Origin: Streptomyces sp. col6
GTDB taxonomy: Bacteria; Actinomycetota; Actinomycetes; Streptomycetales; Streptomycetaceae
Length of the DNA stretch: 64,000 nucleotides
NCBI RefSeq assembly: GCF_008042035.1
Contig: NZ_RDBL01000021.1
Location: 78,214 to 142,213, forward strand
Reading direction: 5' to 3'
Shown here one piece after another: positions 33,946 through 42,906 of this stretch (its first letter is position 1; each line of letters starts with the position of its first letter). Under the pieces are notes generated by a model. It worked only from the letters and a program-made list of their open reading frames with translations, made no database searches and was not told where the DNA came from. Made by a program: the position numbers and the translations under genes.

Positions 33946-34493
33946 AAATTCTCCTTGGTCGCGTACGCGGAGCCACTGGCGTACGAGGTATGAGGGCTCG
34001 CATGGGAGACTCGTACGACGGCGAGAAGGTTGCACGGCGAACGGAAGGTGAACTCGGCTGCTGGACAAGGCAGTCGGGGCGAGCGAGGGCAGTTCGTGGC
34101 CGCCCCGCCCCGCGACCTGTTGCTGGACGGTGTCCCGCAATTGCCGGGGAGTATCCACGGTGACCTGCTCCCACGCTCTTGTAACCTCATCCGGATGACG
34201 ATCGAAGCGGGAGTGATCGAACGGAATTGGCGGTCCCCGATCAAGCCGACAGGAGGCGAGCGACTCCATCGGGCTGGGGTGGAGGCCAGGGAGTTGGCTG
34301 GTGACCGTCTCGTCGCGACGCACAGGGCAAGTTCGGCTCGGGGAAGAACACACGTCGATTCCGCAGGATGCCGGGCCTGCTGCACCTGCGTTCCCGTCGA
34401 TGAGCGTCGCTTCCGGCCGAACCTCCTCGTACGCACACCGGCGGGGGCTCGCCACGGTCGTGTCGCCAGGACAGGTGCGGGCCGGAGATTCCC
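33946..34493. other. 548-bp gap, possibly lost 5' part of PHP gene
   Basis: No gene can be supported here. The left end is the promoter region of the FG-GAP gene. The right half precedes a PHP-family hydrolase whose start is a TTG without ribosome site, although family members as I know them carry an extra N-terminal domain. The gap may therefore hold degraded 5' sequence. An ATG at 34195 opens an unrelated-looking frame. Confidence 0.4.
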
Positions 34494-35513
34494 TTGTTCC
34501 GCTCCAGGGTCCGCCGAAGGCGGGCCTCGAACGTGAGCTTCCCGCCGAGACGGGCGTTGGGACGTGGGCCGGCCTGGTACCGCGGGGACTGCCATGTCCA
34601 CTCGGTTCACTCCGACGGGGAACTCGCACCTGAAGAGCTGGTCGTTCGTGCGCGCGCTGCCGGGCTGGACTTCATGGCGACGACGGAGCACAACTCGGCT
34701 GCGGAATACGGGGTTTGGGGTCACCTCGCCGATGATGACTTCCTGATCATCCTCGGTGAGGAAGTGACCACGAAGACCGGGCACTGGCTCGCGCTCGGCA
34801 CCATGCCCGACCAGGTCGTCGACTGGAACCACCAGGTCGGGGACGGCTTGATCGATCAGTGCCTGGATCAGGTCCACCGAGTCGGAGGGCTGTGCGTCGC
34901 CGCCCACCCGCATGCGCCCTATCCGTCGGGCGACTTCATGTTTCCGCTACGGGGCTTCGACGTGGTGGAGGTCTGGAACGGGCTGTGGACTTTGGACCGA
35001 CCGTGGAATGCTGACAACGAGGCCACCTTGGCCGAGTGGGGGCGGAGCCTGGCAGCGGACATGCGGACGGGATCGTGGCGGCCGGCGATGGGTAACAGCG
35101 ACACTCATCTGGAGGGGCAGCTCGGCACCCCTCATACGGTGGTCTTTGCCGAGGAGTTGGCCACCGAGGCGATCCTTGCGGGAATCCGGGCCGGCCGCAG
35201 TTGGATCGCCGAGTCGGCGGACGTGGACGTGACGTTCACCGCCCATGCCGAGGGTCGTGTCGCCGGGGTGGGGGAAGAGCTCATCACGTCCGGTGGGCGG
35301 GTCGAAGTGCGGGCAGCAGTACGAGGTGTGCCGATGGGGGTGGTCGGTTTCCACACCGATGGAGGAAGCATTCACCAGGTGTCCCTCCCCGCTGAGGGGG
35401 CGGGGGTGGCGCGGTGGGCCACGACGGCGGTCGAGTCGATGTTCGTTCGCGTCGAGGTCCACCACCGCAGCGGGGACATCGCCGCTCTCACCAATCCGAT
35501 CGTTCTCCTCTGA
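34494..35513 (+). CDS. PHP-domain metallohydrolase (CehA/McbA-like), probably 5'-truncated
   Basis: The polymerase-and-histidinol-phosphatase fold is complete: YRGDCHVHSVHSDGELAPEELV (HxH metal site), DFMATTEHNSAAEYG, VGGLCVAAHPHAP and AMGNSDTHLEGQLGTPHT. Residues after about 260 form a beta-rich C-terminal domain (VDVTFTAHAEGRVAGVGEELITSGGRVEVRA). It should be a trinuclear-metal phosphoesterase or carbamate-type hydrolase. The frame is open only from 34404, the first start is TTG at 34494 without a ribosome site (a GTG at 34533 is another option), and the usual N-terminal domain is missing. Expression is doubtful. Confidence 0.75.
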   Translation: MFRSRVRRRRASNVSFPPRRALGRGPAWYRGDCHVHSVHSDGELAPEELVVRARAAGLDFMATTEHNSAAEYGVWGHLADDDFLIILGEEVTTKTGHWLALGTMPDQVVDWNHQVGDGLIDQCLDQVHRVGGLCVAAHPHAPYPSGDFMFPLRGFDVVEVWNGLWTLDRPWNADNEATLAEWGRSLAADMRTGSWRPAMGNSDTHLEGQLGTPHTVVFAEELATEAILAGIRAGRSWIAESADVDVTFTAHAEGRVAGVGEELITSGGRVEVRAAVRGVPMGVVGFHTDGGSIHQVSLPAEGAGVARWATTAVESMFVRVEVHHRSGDIAALTNPIVLL

Positions 35514-35651
35514 CCACTCGCTTTTCCGTACGGTGCGCAGGCGACGGAGACAGATGGGGCGGCTGAACCACGGCGGCTTGCGCCTCAGGTGTCGACCGCC
35601 GAGCGGCCGGAAGCGGGCGGCCCGGCAGTCGATGGGTTTCACGGGGCGGGG

Positions 35652-36020
35652 TCAGTGTTTCGCGTACACCTCCGGGACGTACCACCCGTCTGTTTCGAGA
35701 GGGGCGTTCTCCGTCGGCCGGTTCGAGACGAGCCGGCGGCGCAGATGCCTGCCGTCCGGGCCGTGCTGCGCGTAGTGGTCGAGCAGCAGCCCCTGGCCGA
35801 GGTCGTTGTTGAGGTCACGCCAGACGGTGTGCGCGTGCTGTCCAGCGGCCACCGCGTTGTCGGCTTCGACGAGCAGGTCGCGCGTGGAGATCCGGTAGTA
35901 GTGCGCCTTGTCCGCCTCACGTCCTCCCGCCCAGGCAGGCGAAACGGAGACCGCGTGGGTCGGACGCCAGGACCTGTTCGCGGTACTGCCGGGACAGTTC
36001 CTCGGGGCCGGTCTCCACGT
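35652..36020 (-). pseudogene. DUF3500-like fragment, 5'-truncated and frameshifted
   Basis: The minus strand carries the C-terminal part of what resembles a DUF3500 protein: EELSRQYREQVLASDPRGLRFACLGG in one frame, then after a single extra base (near 35927) AHYYRISTRDLLVEADNAVAAGQHAHTVWRDLNNDLGQGLLLDHYAQH in the next, ending at the TGA at 35652. The HAHTVWRDxxNDxG string is the family hallmark. Nothing upstream of about 36020 continues the protein, because a plus-strand aldolase fragment begins there. It is a remnant. Confidence 0.6.
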
Positions 36021-36022
36021 AG

Positions 36023-36517
36023 ATCGACACCGCGGAACAGGCCGAGGCAGCCGTGCGGACCGTACGGTACCCGCCGCGCGGCGACCGAGGTATCGGATCG
36101 GCCCTCGCGAGGTCCGCCCGCTGGGGCCGGGCCGACGACTATCTGGCAGACGCCGACGAACACGTCTCGCTCTTCGTCCAGATCGAGTCGGCCACCGGCG
36201 TCCGGAACGCGGCCGAGATCGCCGCGGTCGACGGCGTCTTCGTCGGCCCTTCGGACCTCGCCGCGTCGATGGGCCTCATAGGCGGCCAGACCCACCCCGA
36301 CGTGGTGGCCGCCGCCGTACGGGTCTTCGAGACGGTCCGCAGAGCCGGCAAGCCCGTCGGCATCAACGCCTTCGATCCCGCCCATGCGTCGGCCTACCTC
36401 GAGGCCGGAGCGGCGTTCGTCCTCGTAGGCGCTGACGTCGCCATGCTCGCCCGAGGCTCCGAGTCCCTGTCCGAGCACTTCATCCCCGGACCCGGCACGA
36501 GCCGGACCGTCGAGTGA
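36023..36517 (+). pseudogene. HpcH/HpaI aldolase, 3' fragment
   Basis: The conserved frame starts right after a TAG at 36020 with IDTAEQAEAAVRTVRYPPRG and continues through SLFVQIESATGVRNAAEIAAVDGVFVGPSDLAASMGLIGGQTHPDV to the end, which is the C-terminal two thirds of class II pyruvate-dependent aldolases (4-hydroxy-2-oxo-heptanedioate aldolase type). The N-terminal third, with the catalytic His and first metal ligand region, is missing, so the enzyme cannot be active. It meets the DUF3500 remnant head to head at the same point, which marks a deletion junction. Confidence 0.75.
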
Positions 36518-36677
36518 GGGACTGCGTTCGACCCTTCCCCCGAACACCGAGCCGTCCGGGAGGCGGAGACTCCCGGTGGCCTCCCGCCTCCGGCGGCCTG
36601 GTGACCCCGGGGGCGTCGCGGCGGCGCTCGGTGCCGTTCAAGGTGTACGTCCCAACAGGCGACCAGGGCCTGGGCTG

Positions 36678-38159
36678 TTACTCGGTGAGAGCCCGTGTGA
36701 TGAGCCGTTCCATTACCTGCTCGGGGAGTGCTGGGTTGGTCGCGGCCGCCTGGGCGAGGGCGCGGTCGGGGGAGTCGATGAGGCTTTCCAGAACAGGGAG
36801 GGGCAGGGTGGTGCGGACGGCGGCGCGGTGCCGGGTCCGGGGATCCTGGGAGGCCAGGCAGAGCTGCAACGTATCGGCCCGTGCCGCCGGGTGGTTCGCG
36901 ATCTCTCGCATTGCGCGCTTGGTGACGGCCGGGTGGGCTGCCATCCGTTGCAGCAGGTCGGCGGGGCAGCCCGGGTGGCGGGCGACCGCGGCGAAGACCG
37001 GCGGCCCGTGCCGTTCGCTGAGTCCTGCGAGGCGTTCGGGGTCCAGTTCCGATCGGGCGGCGATCCGCTGGGCCACTGCGATGTCGGGGTCGGTGGCGAG
37101 CTGTTCGGTGAGATCACGTGGCAGGCGGGTCCGGTCGGCGACGAGGGCCCTGGCCTGCGCCCCCCCCCGACTCGCGGCCAACGTCCGGAGCTCGAGCTCG
37201 GTGGCAGACTCGACACGGGGTACCGGTTCGCCCGGCATCCGTTCGTTGGCCACGATACGGGTGAGCAGGTCCAGTGGGACGGCCGCGTTCTCAGCGACGG
37301 CTCGGCGGACCTCAGGGGCTCGATCGGCGGCAAGGGAACGCAGCAGAGCTTCGGGCACGGCGGAGTTGGCGGCGATGGCAGCCCGGACGTCGCAGGACGG
37401 GTGGTGGGCGAGCCGTTCCAGCACGTCGACCGACAGGTCGGTGCGGGCTGCGACCGCCTCAGTCGTCCGGTCGTCGGCGGCGGCCAGGAGAGCAGCGAGC
37501 CCTTCGGGCGGTACGGCCGGGTGCCTGGCGGCCGCCAGCCGGATGCACAGGATGCCGGGTGAGTGGTCCGCGCACGCCGTTTCGCGGTTCCAGCAGGCAC
37601 CGCAGCGCGTGGGCGCCGGCCCTCCGCCATCGGCCAGGAGCGCGGCGAGCAGCGCGGGCGGCGTGTTCTCGTTCTCGGCGACAGCCTGCCGTATGACGGT
37701 GTTGGGATGGCGTGCGAGGCCGGGGAACAGCCCGGGTGGAAGGTTCGGGTTCTCGGCGGCGTTGGCCACGACCCACACGTCCGAGTCGCTGACGAGGAAG
37801 GCGATGACGTCGGCGGGGGCGCCGTCGGCGTACGCGACCTCACGCCGGGTTTCCGAGTCCGGATCGGCTGCGATCTCCCTCCAGACGTCAGCCGGCGCAA
37901 CCCCGCCGCGGACCGCGTCGAGGAGCCGCCAGGGCTGCTCCTGCGGGATCTCGGGCCACGTCACCAGCCCGCAACGGATCAGGAACCCGGTCAACGACGG
38001 GTTTCCGACGGCGACAAGCTCTCTGGCCTGCGAAGGTGTCAGACGGTCGCGGTCAGCCAGTGTGAACAGGACGTCCTCGTCGCCGCTCGCCACGAGCCGG
38101 GAGAAGATCCCCGCGGGCAGGGCCGGGTTCTCGGCCAGCCCCAGCAGTACGTCACGCAA
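36678..38159 (-). CDS. Leucine-rich-repeat-variant (LRV) protein with cysteine cluster
   Basis: The protein is built from about 15 repeats of roughly 24 residues of the type LAENPALPAGIFSRLVASGDEDV, ARHPNTVIRQAVAENENTPPALLAALL, AANSAVPEALLRSLAADRAPEVRRAV and AAHPAVTKRAMREIANHPAARADTLQLCL. This is the LRV fold of alternating alpha and 3-10 helices. In the middle, CGACWNRETACADHSPGILC offers four cysteines, comparable to the Fe-S cluster known from LRV proteins. The TTG at 38159 follows GGGAAGAGGGA and fits the first repeat; an ATG at 38345 would add about 62 unrelated residues. The function is not known. Confidence 0.75.
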   Translation of the reverse strand: MRDVLLGLAENPALPAGIFSRLVASGDEDVLFTLADRDRLTPSQARELVAVGNPSLTGFLIRCGLVTWPEIPQEQPWRLLDAVRGGVAPADVWREIAADPDSETRREVAYADGAPADVIAFLVSDSDVWVVANAAENPNLPPGLFPGLARHPNTVIRQAVAENENTPPALLAALLADGGGPAPTRCGACWNRETACADHSPGILCIRLAAARHPAVPPEGLAALLAAADDRTTEAVAARTDLSVDVLERLAHHPSCDVRAAIAANSAVPEALLRSLAADRAPEVRRAVAENAAVPLDLLTRIVANERMPGEPVPRVESATELELRTLAASRGGAQARALVADRTRLPRDLTEQLATDPDIAVAQRIAARSELDPERLAGLSERHGPPVFAAVARHPGCPADLLQRMAAHPAVTKRAMREIANHPAARADTLQLCLASQDPRTRHRAAVRTTLPLPVLESLIDSPDRALAQAAATNPALPEQVMERLITRALTE

Positions 38160-38461
38160 TCGGTCCCTCTTCCCAATGACCGGGCCGATCAGCTGGTGGC
38201 CGGTGGCAGACCGATGTAACAGCACTGGCCTCCCGACCGTCCACCGCGTTTCACCGGCGACGATGCGCGCGAGCGGCCGCGTCCGACGGGGCAGTCGCCT
38301 TCCGACAGCGCACAGTGCGGCCGGCGAGGTGCTACCAAGCGCCATGACGATGATCTGCCCGCTCTCCGGCCACCGCGACGCCCGGAATCCGGGTCGTTCA
38401 GCTTGTGTTCCTCCACGTGGTCCGGGCCGCCCAGGTAGCGTCAGGGCCAGGGGGATGAGAG
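38160..38461. other. Intergenic region between divergent LRV and small membrane genes
   Basis: With the TTG start, 302 bases remain between these divergent genes. They should hold both promoters. The minus strand stays open to an ATG at 38345, with atypical sequence including a TTA codon, so a longer LRV protein cannot be excluded. Nothing else is recognised. Confidence 0.4.
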
Positions 38462-38776
38462 ATGAACTTCTTCGACGAGAACGAACCGCAGTCCGTCCGA
38501 GAGGAACGCTTCGCTGCGGAACGGGCCCAACGCAGAAGAGCCCGCAACGCCGCGCGGCTCGACTCAAGGGGGGCCCACCTGGGCGCGGCAATCGTGACGA
38601 TCGCCCTGATCCTGCTCAGTTGGTACGGCAAGCCGGTCGCTCTGGGCATCGTCAGCGGAATATTTCTGCTCTGGTTCTCCGCAGCCCTCGCCTGGGCCTA
38701 TGCCGACGGAGACCATGGCCGCCACGCGCTCCAGCGGGCGTACAACATCACCTTCGGCTGGGGCGACGGGTTCTGA
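38462..38776 (+). CDS. Small two-helix membrane protein
   Basis: This 104-residue protein starts at the ATG at 38462 after GGGGGATGAGAG. A charged N-terminal half (EERFAAERAQRRRARNAARLDSR) is followed by two hydrophobic segments (LGAAIVTIALILLSWYG; LGIVSGIFLLWFSAALAWAYA) and a short tail. No family is recognised. It is divergent from the LRV gene. Confidence 0.65.
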   Translation: MNFFDENEPQSVREERFAAERAQRRRARNAARLDSRGAHLGAAIVTIALILLSWYGKPVALGIVSGIFLLWFSAALAWAYADGDHGRHALQRAYNITFGWGDGF

Positions 38777-38915
38777 GTACCTCACACTCGTGCGCCTGGT
38801 ACTCCAGGGCGGATCGTGATCATGAATGGTGGGGCTGCGGCCGGTAGACGGCCTGCGTTGCCAAGATCTGGGGCGAGCGGCAGCTGACAGGCGGCGGCTT
38901 TGAGCGCGTCAACGG

Positions 38916-39098
38916 ATGTATCGTGCCGTGATCGCCCTCGCCGCGCACCGGGTGACGATCCCGCCGGCAGTTCAGCCGCCCGACGGCAGGGAGACTGCTG
39001 AGACACCCGACCCCGAGCAATTGCTTGCCGGATTCGTGGTACTCGGCGAGGTAGCGGCAGAGACGACGAACGGTCAAAGACGGCGGGAGAAGACATGA
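38916..39098 (+). CDS. Small ORF overlapping the MFS gene start
   Basis: A 60-residue frame (MYRAVIALAAHRVTIPPAVQ at the start, ending NGQRRREKT) terminates in an ATGA overlap with the following transporter gene. There is no good ribosome site and no family match, so it may be chance; the overlap is the only support. Confidence 0.3.
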   Translation: MYRAVIALAAHRVTIPPAVQPPDGRETAETPDPEQLLAGFVVLGEVAAETTNGQRRREKT

Positions 39099-40411
39099 GG
39101 ATGAGAGTTCCCGGCGCGATACGGATGCCCCGCGCCTTCGGGCTGTTCTACGCGTCCTTCGCCATCTCGATGATCGGCGATTCATTCCGTCTTCTGGCTG
39201 TCAACGTCTGGTTGTTCGAAACGACCTCCGGTTCGATCGGTACCCGGCTGCTCGTCGTACTGCTCGCCACACTGCCGGGCATGCTGCTCGGCGGGATCTC
39301 CGGTGTCATCGCCGACCGCTACGACAAGTACACCGTGCTCGTGGTGGCGGATCTCGTCCGCTTCGCCGTTGGCCTCGGTCTGGCCTGGTGCGCCGTCACG
39401 GAGAACGCCGCAGGGGCGCTCGTGCTGGTCGCGGTAGGCAACGGCATCGCGGTGTTCTTCTCCTCGTCCTCGTTCGCCCTCCTGCCCAGACTCGTGCCGG
39501 CAGACTGGCTGCCGCGCGCCAACGGGATGATGGAAACCGGCCAGTGGGTCATGCAGATCGTGGGGCCATCGCTGGCCGCGGTGACACTGGCCTTCGGCGG
39601 CGCCGGCCGCGCCTTCCTCTTCGACAGCGCCACTTTCGCCGTCTCCGCAGTCATCCTGTGGGTCCTGCGCCGAGAACTCACCGCAGCCCCGGCCGCGGCG
39701 GATTTGGGCACCGACGGGGACGACGTACGCGAGGCCACCGAATCAGTCGGCGCCGCGGACGCGAAGCCCTGGGCGGATTTCGTCGACGGCATCCGGATCA
39801 TCCTGCAGAGCCGGCCCATCCGCTCCCTGCTGCTCGCCTCGTACGGGGTGGCCTTCCTGACCGCTTGCACCAACTACGGGCTGATCTTCCTGATCGCCCG
39901 GACTCTGGCGTTGGGCCCGTCGTCGCTCGGCTACATCTACTCCCTCAACGGCGCTTTCGCCGTGGTGGCGGCCGTAGCGGTGACCGCGCTGGCCAAATCC
40001 ACTAATCTCGGCAGGATCATGGCCCTGTCCATGGTGGGGCTGTGTGTCGCCCAGGTGGTCATCGGTATCGCGCCGAACGTTTACGTGCTGGGCGTCGGCG
40101 TTGCGATCAGCGCCCTGTCCAACGCGCCGTACAACGTCGCAGTCAGCTCGCTCTACATGAGCAGGATCCCGACCGCGTACCTCGGGCGGGTCGAAGGCAT
40201 CGACACGATGGTCGACAACTTTGCCCATGTACTCGGCTTCATCGCAGCCTCGTTGGCCGTCCTGTGGTGGAGTCCGCGCGGAATCTTCCTGGTATCGGCC
40301 CTGGCCGTGGCACCGTGCGTGCTTATCGCATTCCTCAGGGTTGCCCCAGCCGGCCGGGGCCCCGAAGCACTGCCACACGGAAACGTCGAGGATGTCGAGG
40401 CGAAGGCATAG
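39095..40411 (+). CDS. Major facilitator superfamily transporter (MFS_3/enterobactin-exporter type)
   Basis: This 438-residue membrane protein starts at the ATG at 39095 after GGGAGAAG. About twelve hydrophobic helices are seen, with the MFS loop motif GVIADRYDKYTVLVVADLVRF between helices 2 and 3 and LLPRLVPADWLPRANGMMETGQWVMQIVGPSLAAVTL in the middle, a string shared by MFS_3 (EntS-like) efflux proteins. The central loop is long and acidic (ADLGTDGDDVREATESVGAADAKPW). It probably exports a small metabolite or drug; no biosynthetic genes are adjacent. Confidence 0.88.
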   Translation: MRMRVPGAIRMPRAFGLFYASFAISMIGDSFRLLAVNVWLFETTSGSIGTRLLVVLLATLPGMLLGGISGVIADRYDKYTVLVVADLVRFAVGLGLAWCAVTENAAGALVLVAVGNGIAVFFSSSSFALLPRLVPADWLPRANGMMETGQWVMQIVGPSLAAVTLAFGGAGRAFLFDSATFAVSAVILWVLRRELTAAPAAADLGTDGDDVREATESVGAADAKPWADFVDGIRIILQSRPIRSLLLASYGVAFLTACTNYGLIFLIARTLALGPSSLGYIYSLNGAFAVVAAVAVTALAKSTNLGRIMALSMVGLCVAQVVIGIAPNVYVLGVGVAISALSNAPYNVAVSSLYMSRIPTAYLGRVEGIDTMVDNFAHVLGFIAASLAVLWWSPRGIFLVSALAVAPCVLIAFLRVAPAGRGPEALPHGNVEDVEAKA

Positions 40412-40499
40412 CACATCCATCAGGAGATACGGACCGTAGAAACGGGGCCGGTGACCGCGCTCAGCGACCGGTCCTCCGAGTCCTGCGGCCCCGGAGCAT

Positions 40500-41411
40500 T
40501 CACCTCTGCCCGGGGGAGGGGGGCATGGCGGGTGCCGTGGTGATCTGCTGAGGTTCCTGGGTGGCGGCCCAGGAGGCGAGCAGGCGTAGTCCTTCCTCGG
40601 ACGGGGAGCCTGGCTCGGCGGTGTAGACGGTGAGGGTCAGGCCCGGTTCGGCGGTCAGTTCCAGGTCCTCGTAGGCAAGGGTGAGTTCTCCGACGGCTTG
40701 GTGGTGGAAGCGTTTGGTGCCGGCCCCGTGGTGGCGGACGTTGTGGGCGCCCCAGCGGATGCGGAATTCCTCGCTGCGGGTGGACAACTCGCCGACCAGG
40801 TCGTGCAGGTCCTTGTCGTACGGGTTGCGGCCCGCCTCGCTCCGCAGTATCGGCACGCACATATCGGCGAAGCGCTCCCAGTCGGGGTAGAAGCGCCGGG
40901 CAGCCGGATCGAGGAACTGGAACCGGGCCAGATTCAGCTGGTTACCAGGGGCGGCGTACAGGTCGGCGTAGAACGCGCGGGCGAGCGGGTTGACGGCCAG
41001 GACGTCCATACGGCCGTTACGGACGAGTGCGGGGCCCGCGGTGACGGCGTCCAGCATCCACTGGAGGCTGCGGTGCGGCGTCCACTGGGCCTTCGTACGT
41101 CGGCGCTTGGGACGGGTGAGTACGTCGGAGCCGTCAGCGGCCCGTGCCAGGTTCAGCAGATGGGCGCGCTCGGCGTCATCGAGCTGGAGCGCACGGGCGA
41201 CGGCCTCCAGAACCGCCGGGGAGACACCGGCGAGCTGGCCGCGCTCCAGCTTCGAGTAGTACTCCACACTCACGTCGGCCAGGGCGGCGACCTCGCTGCG
41301 CCGCAGTCCCGGCACCCGGCGGCGGGAACTGGAGGGAAGGCCCGCCCGCTCGGGGGTGATCTTCGCGCGCCGCGAGGTCAGGAACTCGCGGACCTCTTCA
41401 CGATTGTCCAT
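40500..41411 (-). CDS. XRE regulator with MmyB-like ligand-binding domain
   Basis: This 303-residue protein starts at the ATG at 41411. The N-terminal HTH (REFLTSRRAKITPERAGL, VPGLRRSEVAALADVSVEYYSKLERGQLAGVSPAVLEAVARALQLDDAE) is followed by the MmyB-like PAS-type domain (LQWMLDAVTAGPALVRNGRMDVLAVNPLARAFYADLY, FADMCVPILRSEAGRNPYDKDLHDLVGELSTRSEEFRIRWGAHNVRHHGAGTKRFHHQAVGELTLAYEDLEL). In related proteins this domain binds a fatty acid or similar small ligand. It is divergent from the alcohol dehydrogenase gene and probably controls that operon. Confidence 0.9.
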   Translation of the reverse strand: MDNREEVREFLTSRRAKITPERAGLPSSSRRRVPGLRRSEVAALADVSVEYYSKLERGQLAGVSPAVLEAVARALQLDDAERAHLLNLARAADGSDVLTRPKRRRTKAQWTPHRSLQWMLDAVTAGPALVRNGRMDVLAVNPLARAFYADLYAAPGNQLNLARFQFLDPAARRFYPDWERFADMCVPILRSEAGRNPYDKDLHDLVGELSTRSEEFRIRWGAHNVRHHGAGTKRFHHQAVGELTLAYEDLELTAEPGLTLTVYTAEPGSPSEEGLRLLASWAATQEPQQITTAPAMPPSPGQR

Positions 41412-41447
41412 GCCTTCGACGGTACGGCCCGCCCGGCGAGGGAGGGA

Positions 41448-41462
41448 TGTACTGCTGGTACA
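41448..41462. promoter_or_regulatory. Palindromic operator candidate for the XRE regulator
   Basis: TGTAC-TGCTG-GTACA is a perfect 5-bp inverted repeat with a 5-bp spacer, 37 bp upstream of the XRE start codon, in the shared 266-bp gap with the divergent dehydrogenase gene. A TTGTCA follows on the plus strand and could be a -35 element. Confidence 0.45.
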
Positions 41463-41677
41463 CCCCTTGTCAGTGACTCGCTGCCCGCGCGCAATGGCGG
41501 TTACCTGGATGACGTGGCGGCCGCCGATCACCCCGGCCCGGGGTGGACGCGGCGCCCGCCCCCGGAACGCGCGGCACATCTGCGCCGCCAAGGAACCGGG
41601 CCCGCAACCGTAGTCGAGCGGCCCGATGGCACACCGTTCGTGTGCCGGTCGCCACCGTACGTAAGGAACCTTTTCTC

Positions 41678-42694
41678 ATGCGCGGAGCAGTGATCCACGC
41701 CCACCGCGACATCCGCTTCGAGACCGTGGACGACGCGAAGATCCTCAAGCCGACCGATGCCGTCATCCGGACGGCCGTGACCTGTGTGTGCGGCTCGGAC
41801 TTGTGGCCCTACCGCGGGGCGGAGCCGACCGAGCAGGCCCACCCGATGGGCCACGAGTACGTGGGCTTCGTGGAGGAGGTCGGCTCCGAGGTCACCGCGG
41901 TCAGGCCTGGCCAGTTCGTCGTCGGCTCGTTCGCGACCTCGGACAACGTCTGTGCGAACTGCCGCAACGGTTTCCAGTCGAGTTGCCTGAACCGCGAGTT
42001 CATGTCGACCTGCCAGGCCGAGTACGTGCGTATCCCCAACGCGCAGGGCACCCTCGTCGCCACCGACGAGGTTCCCGACGAGGAACTGTGGCCCGGCCTG
42101 CTGGCCGTCTCCGACGTCATGGGCACCGGCTGGTGGGCAGCGGACGCCGCCGAGGTGAAGCCGGGCTCGACCGCGGTGGTTGTCGGCGACGGCGCGGTCG
42201 GCCTGTGCGCGGTGATCGCCGCGAAGGAGAGGGGTGCGGAGCGCATCATCGCCATGTCCCGGCACGAGTCCCGGCAGAAGCTGGCCCGGGAGTTCGGCGC
42301 GACCGGCATCGTCACCGAGCGCGGCGAGGAGGGCGTCGCCCGGATCAAGGAGCTGACCGGCGGGATCGGTGCCGACAGCGTCCTGGAGTGCGTGGGCACC
42401 GCCCAGGCCATGGCCCAGGCCCTGCACTCCACCCGGCCGGGCGGGAACGTCGGCTTCGTCGGCGTCCCGCACGAGGTCGCACTCGACGGGCAGGAGCTGT
42501 TCTTCTCCCACGTCGGCCTGCGCGGCGGCCCCGCCCCCGTACGCCGCTACCTGCCCGACCTCATCGACCGCGTCCTCGCGGGCCGGATCGACCCGGGCAG
42601 GGTCTTCGACCTCACCCTGCCCCTGGACCAGGTCGCCGAGGGCTACAAGGCGATGGACGAGCGCCGCGCCATCAAGACCCTCCTCAAGCCCTGA
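41678..42694 (+). CDS. Zinc-dependent alcohol dehydrogenase (MDR family)
   Basis: This 338-residue protein starts at the ATG at 41678 with AAGGA upstream. It is a medium-chain dehydrogenase: catalytic-zinc ligands in TCVCGSDLWPYRG and MGHEYVGFVEEVG; a partial structural-zinc loop with NVCANCRNGFQSSCLN (three to four Cys); the NAD(P) Rossmann motif VVVGDGAVGLCAVIAA; and GADSVLECVG. It oxidises an alcohol or reduces an aldehyde. It heads a three-gene operon with a cupin and an aldo/keto reductase, bracketed by XRE regulators. Confidence 0.92.
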   Translation: MRGAVIHAHRDIRFETVDDAKILKPTDAVIRTAVTCVCGSDLWPYRGAEPTEQAHPMGHEYVGFVEEVGSEVTAVRPGQFVVGSFATSDNVCANCRNGFQSSCLNREFMSTCQAEYVRIPNAQGTLVATDEVPDEELWPGLLAVSDVMGTGWWAADAAEVKPGSTAVVVGDGAVGLCAVIAAKERGAERIIAMSRHESRQKLAREFGATGIVTERGEEGVARIKELTGGIGADSVLECVGTAQAMAQALHSTRPGGNVGFVGVPHEVALDGQELFFSHVGLRGGPAPVRRYLPDLIDRVLAGRIDPGRVFDLTLPLDQVAEGYKAMDERRAIKTLLKP

Positions 42695-42906
42695 CCCCAT
42701 TCACCGCACAAGGACGACCATGCCGTCGTGCACTGGCCGGCCCCCGTCACCGACGAGGAGTACACCGCCGCCCCGTGCCTCCTCCCTCGTCCCGCTGTCG
42801 ACCAGCGCGGTCGCCGCCCTCGTGCTGTCCGCCGTCACGGACGGGGCCCGGTCCGTCAAGGAGTGCTCAGATACCGCACATCATCATGATCCTGGAGGTA
42901 GCCGAT

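Noticed and set aside
37150..37170. Nine-base C run in the LRV gene as a frameshift
   Set aside because: The repeats continue in the same frame on both sides, so the run is in frame as given.
42719..42906. Possible small gene between dehydrogenase and cupin
   Set aside because: Frames are open but show no ribosome site, no family match and low-complexity residues.
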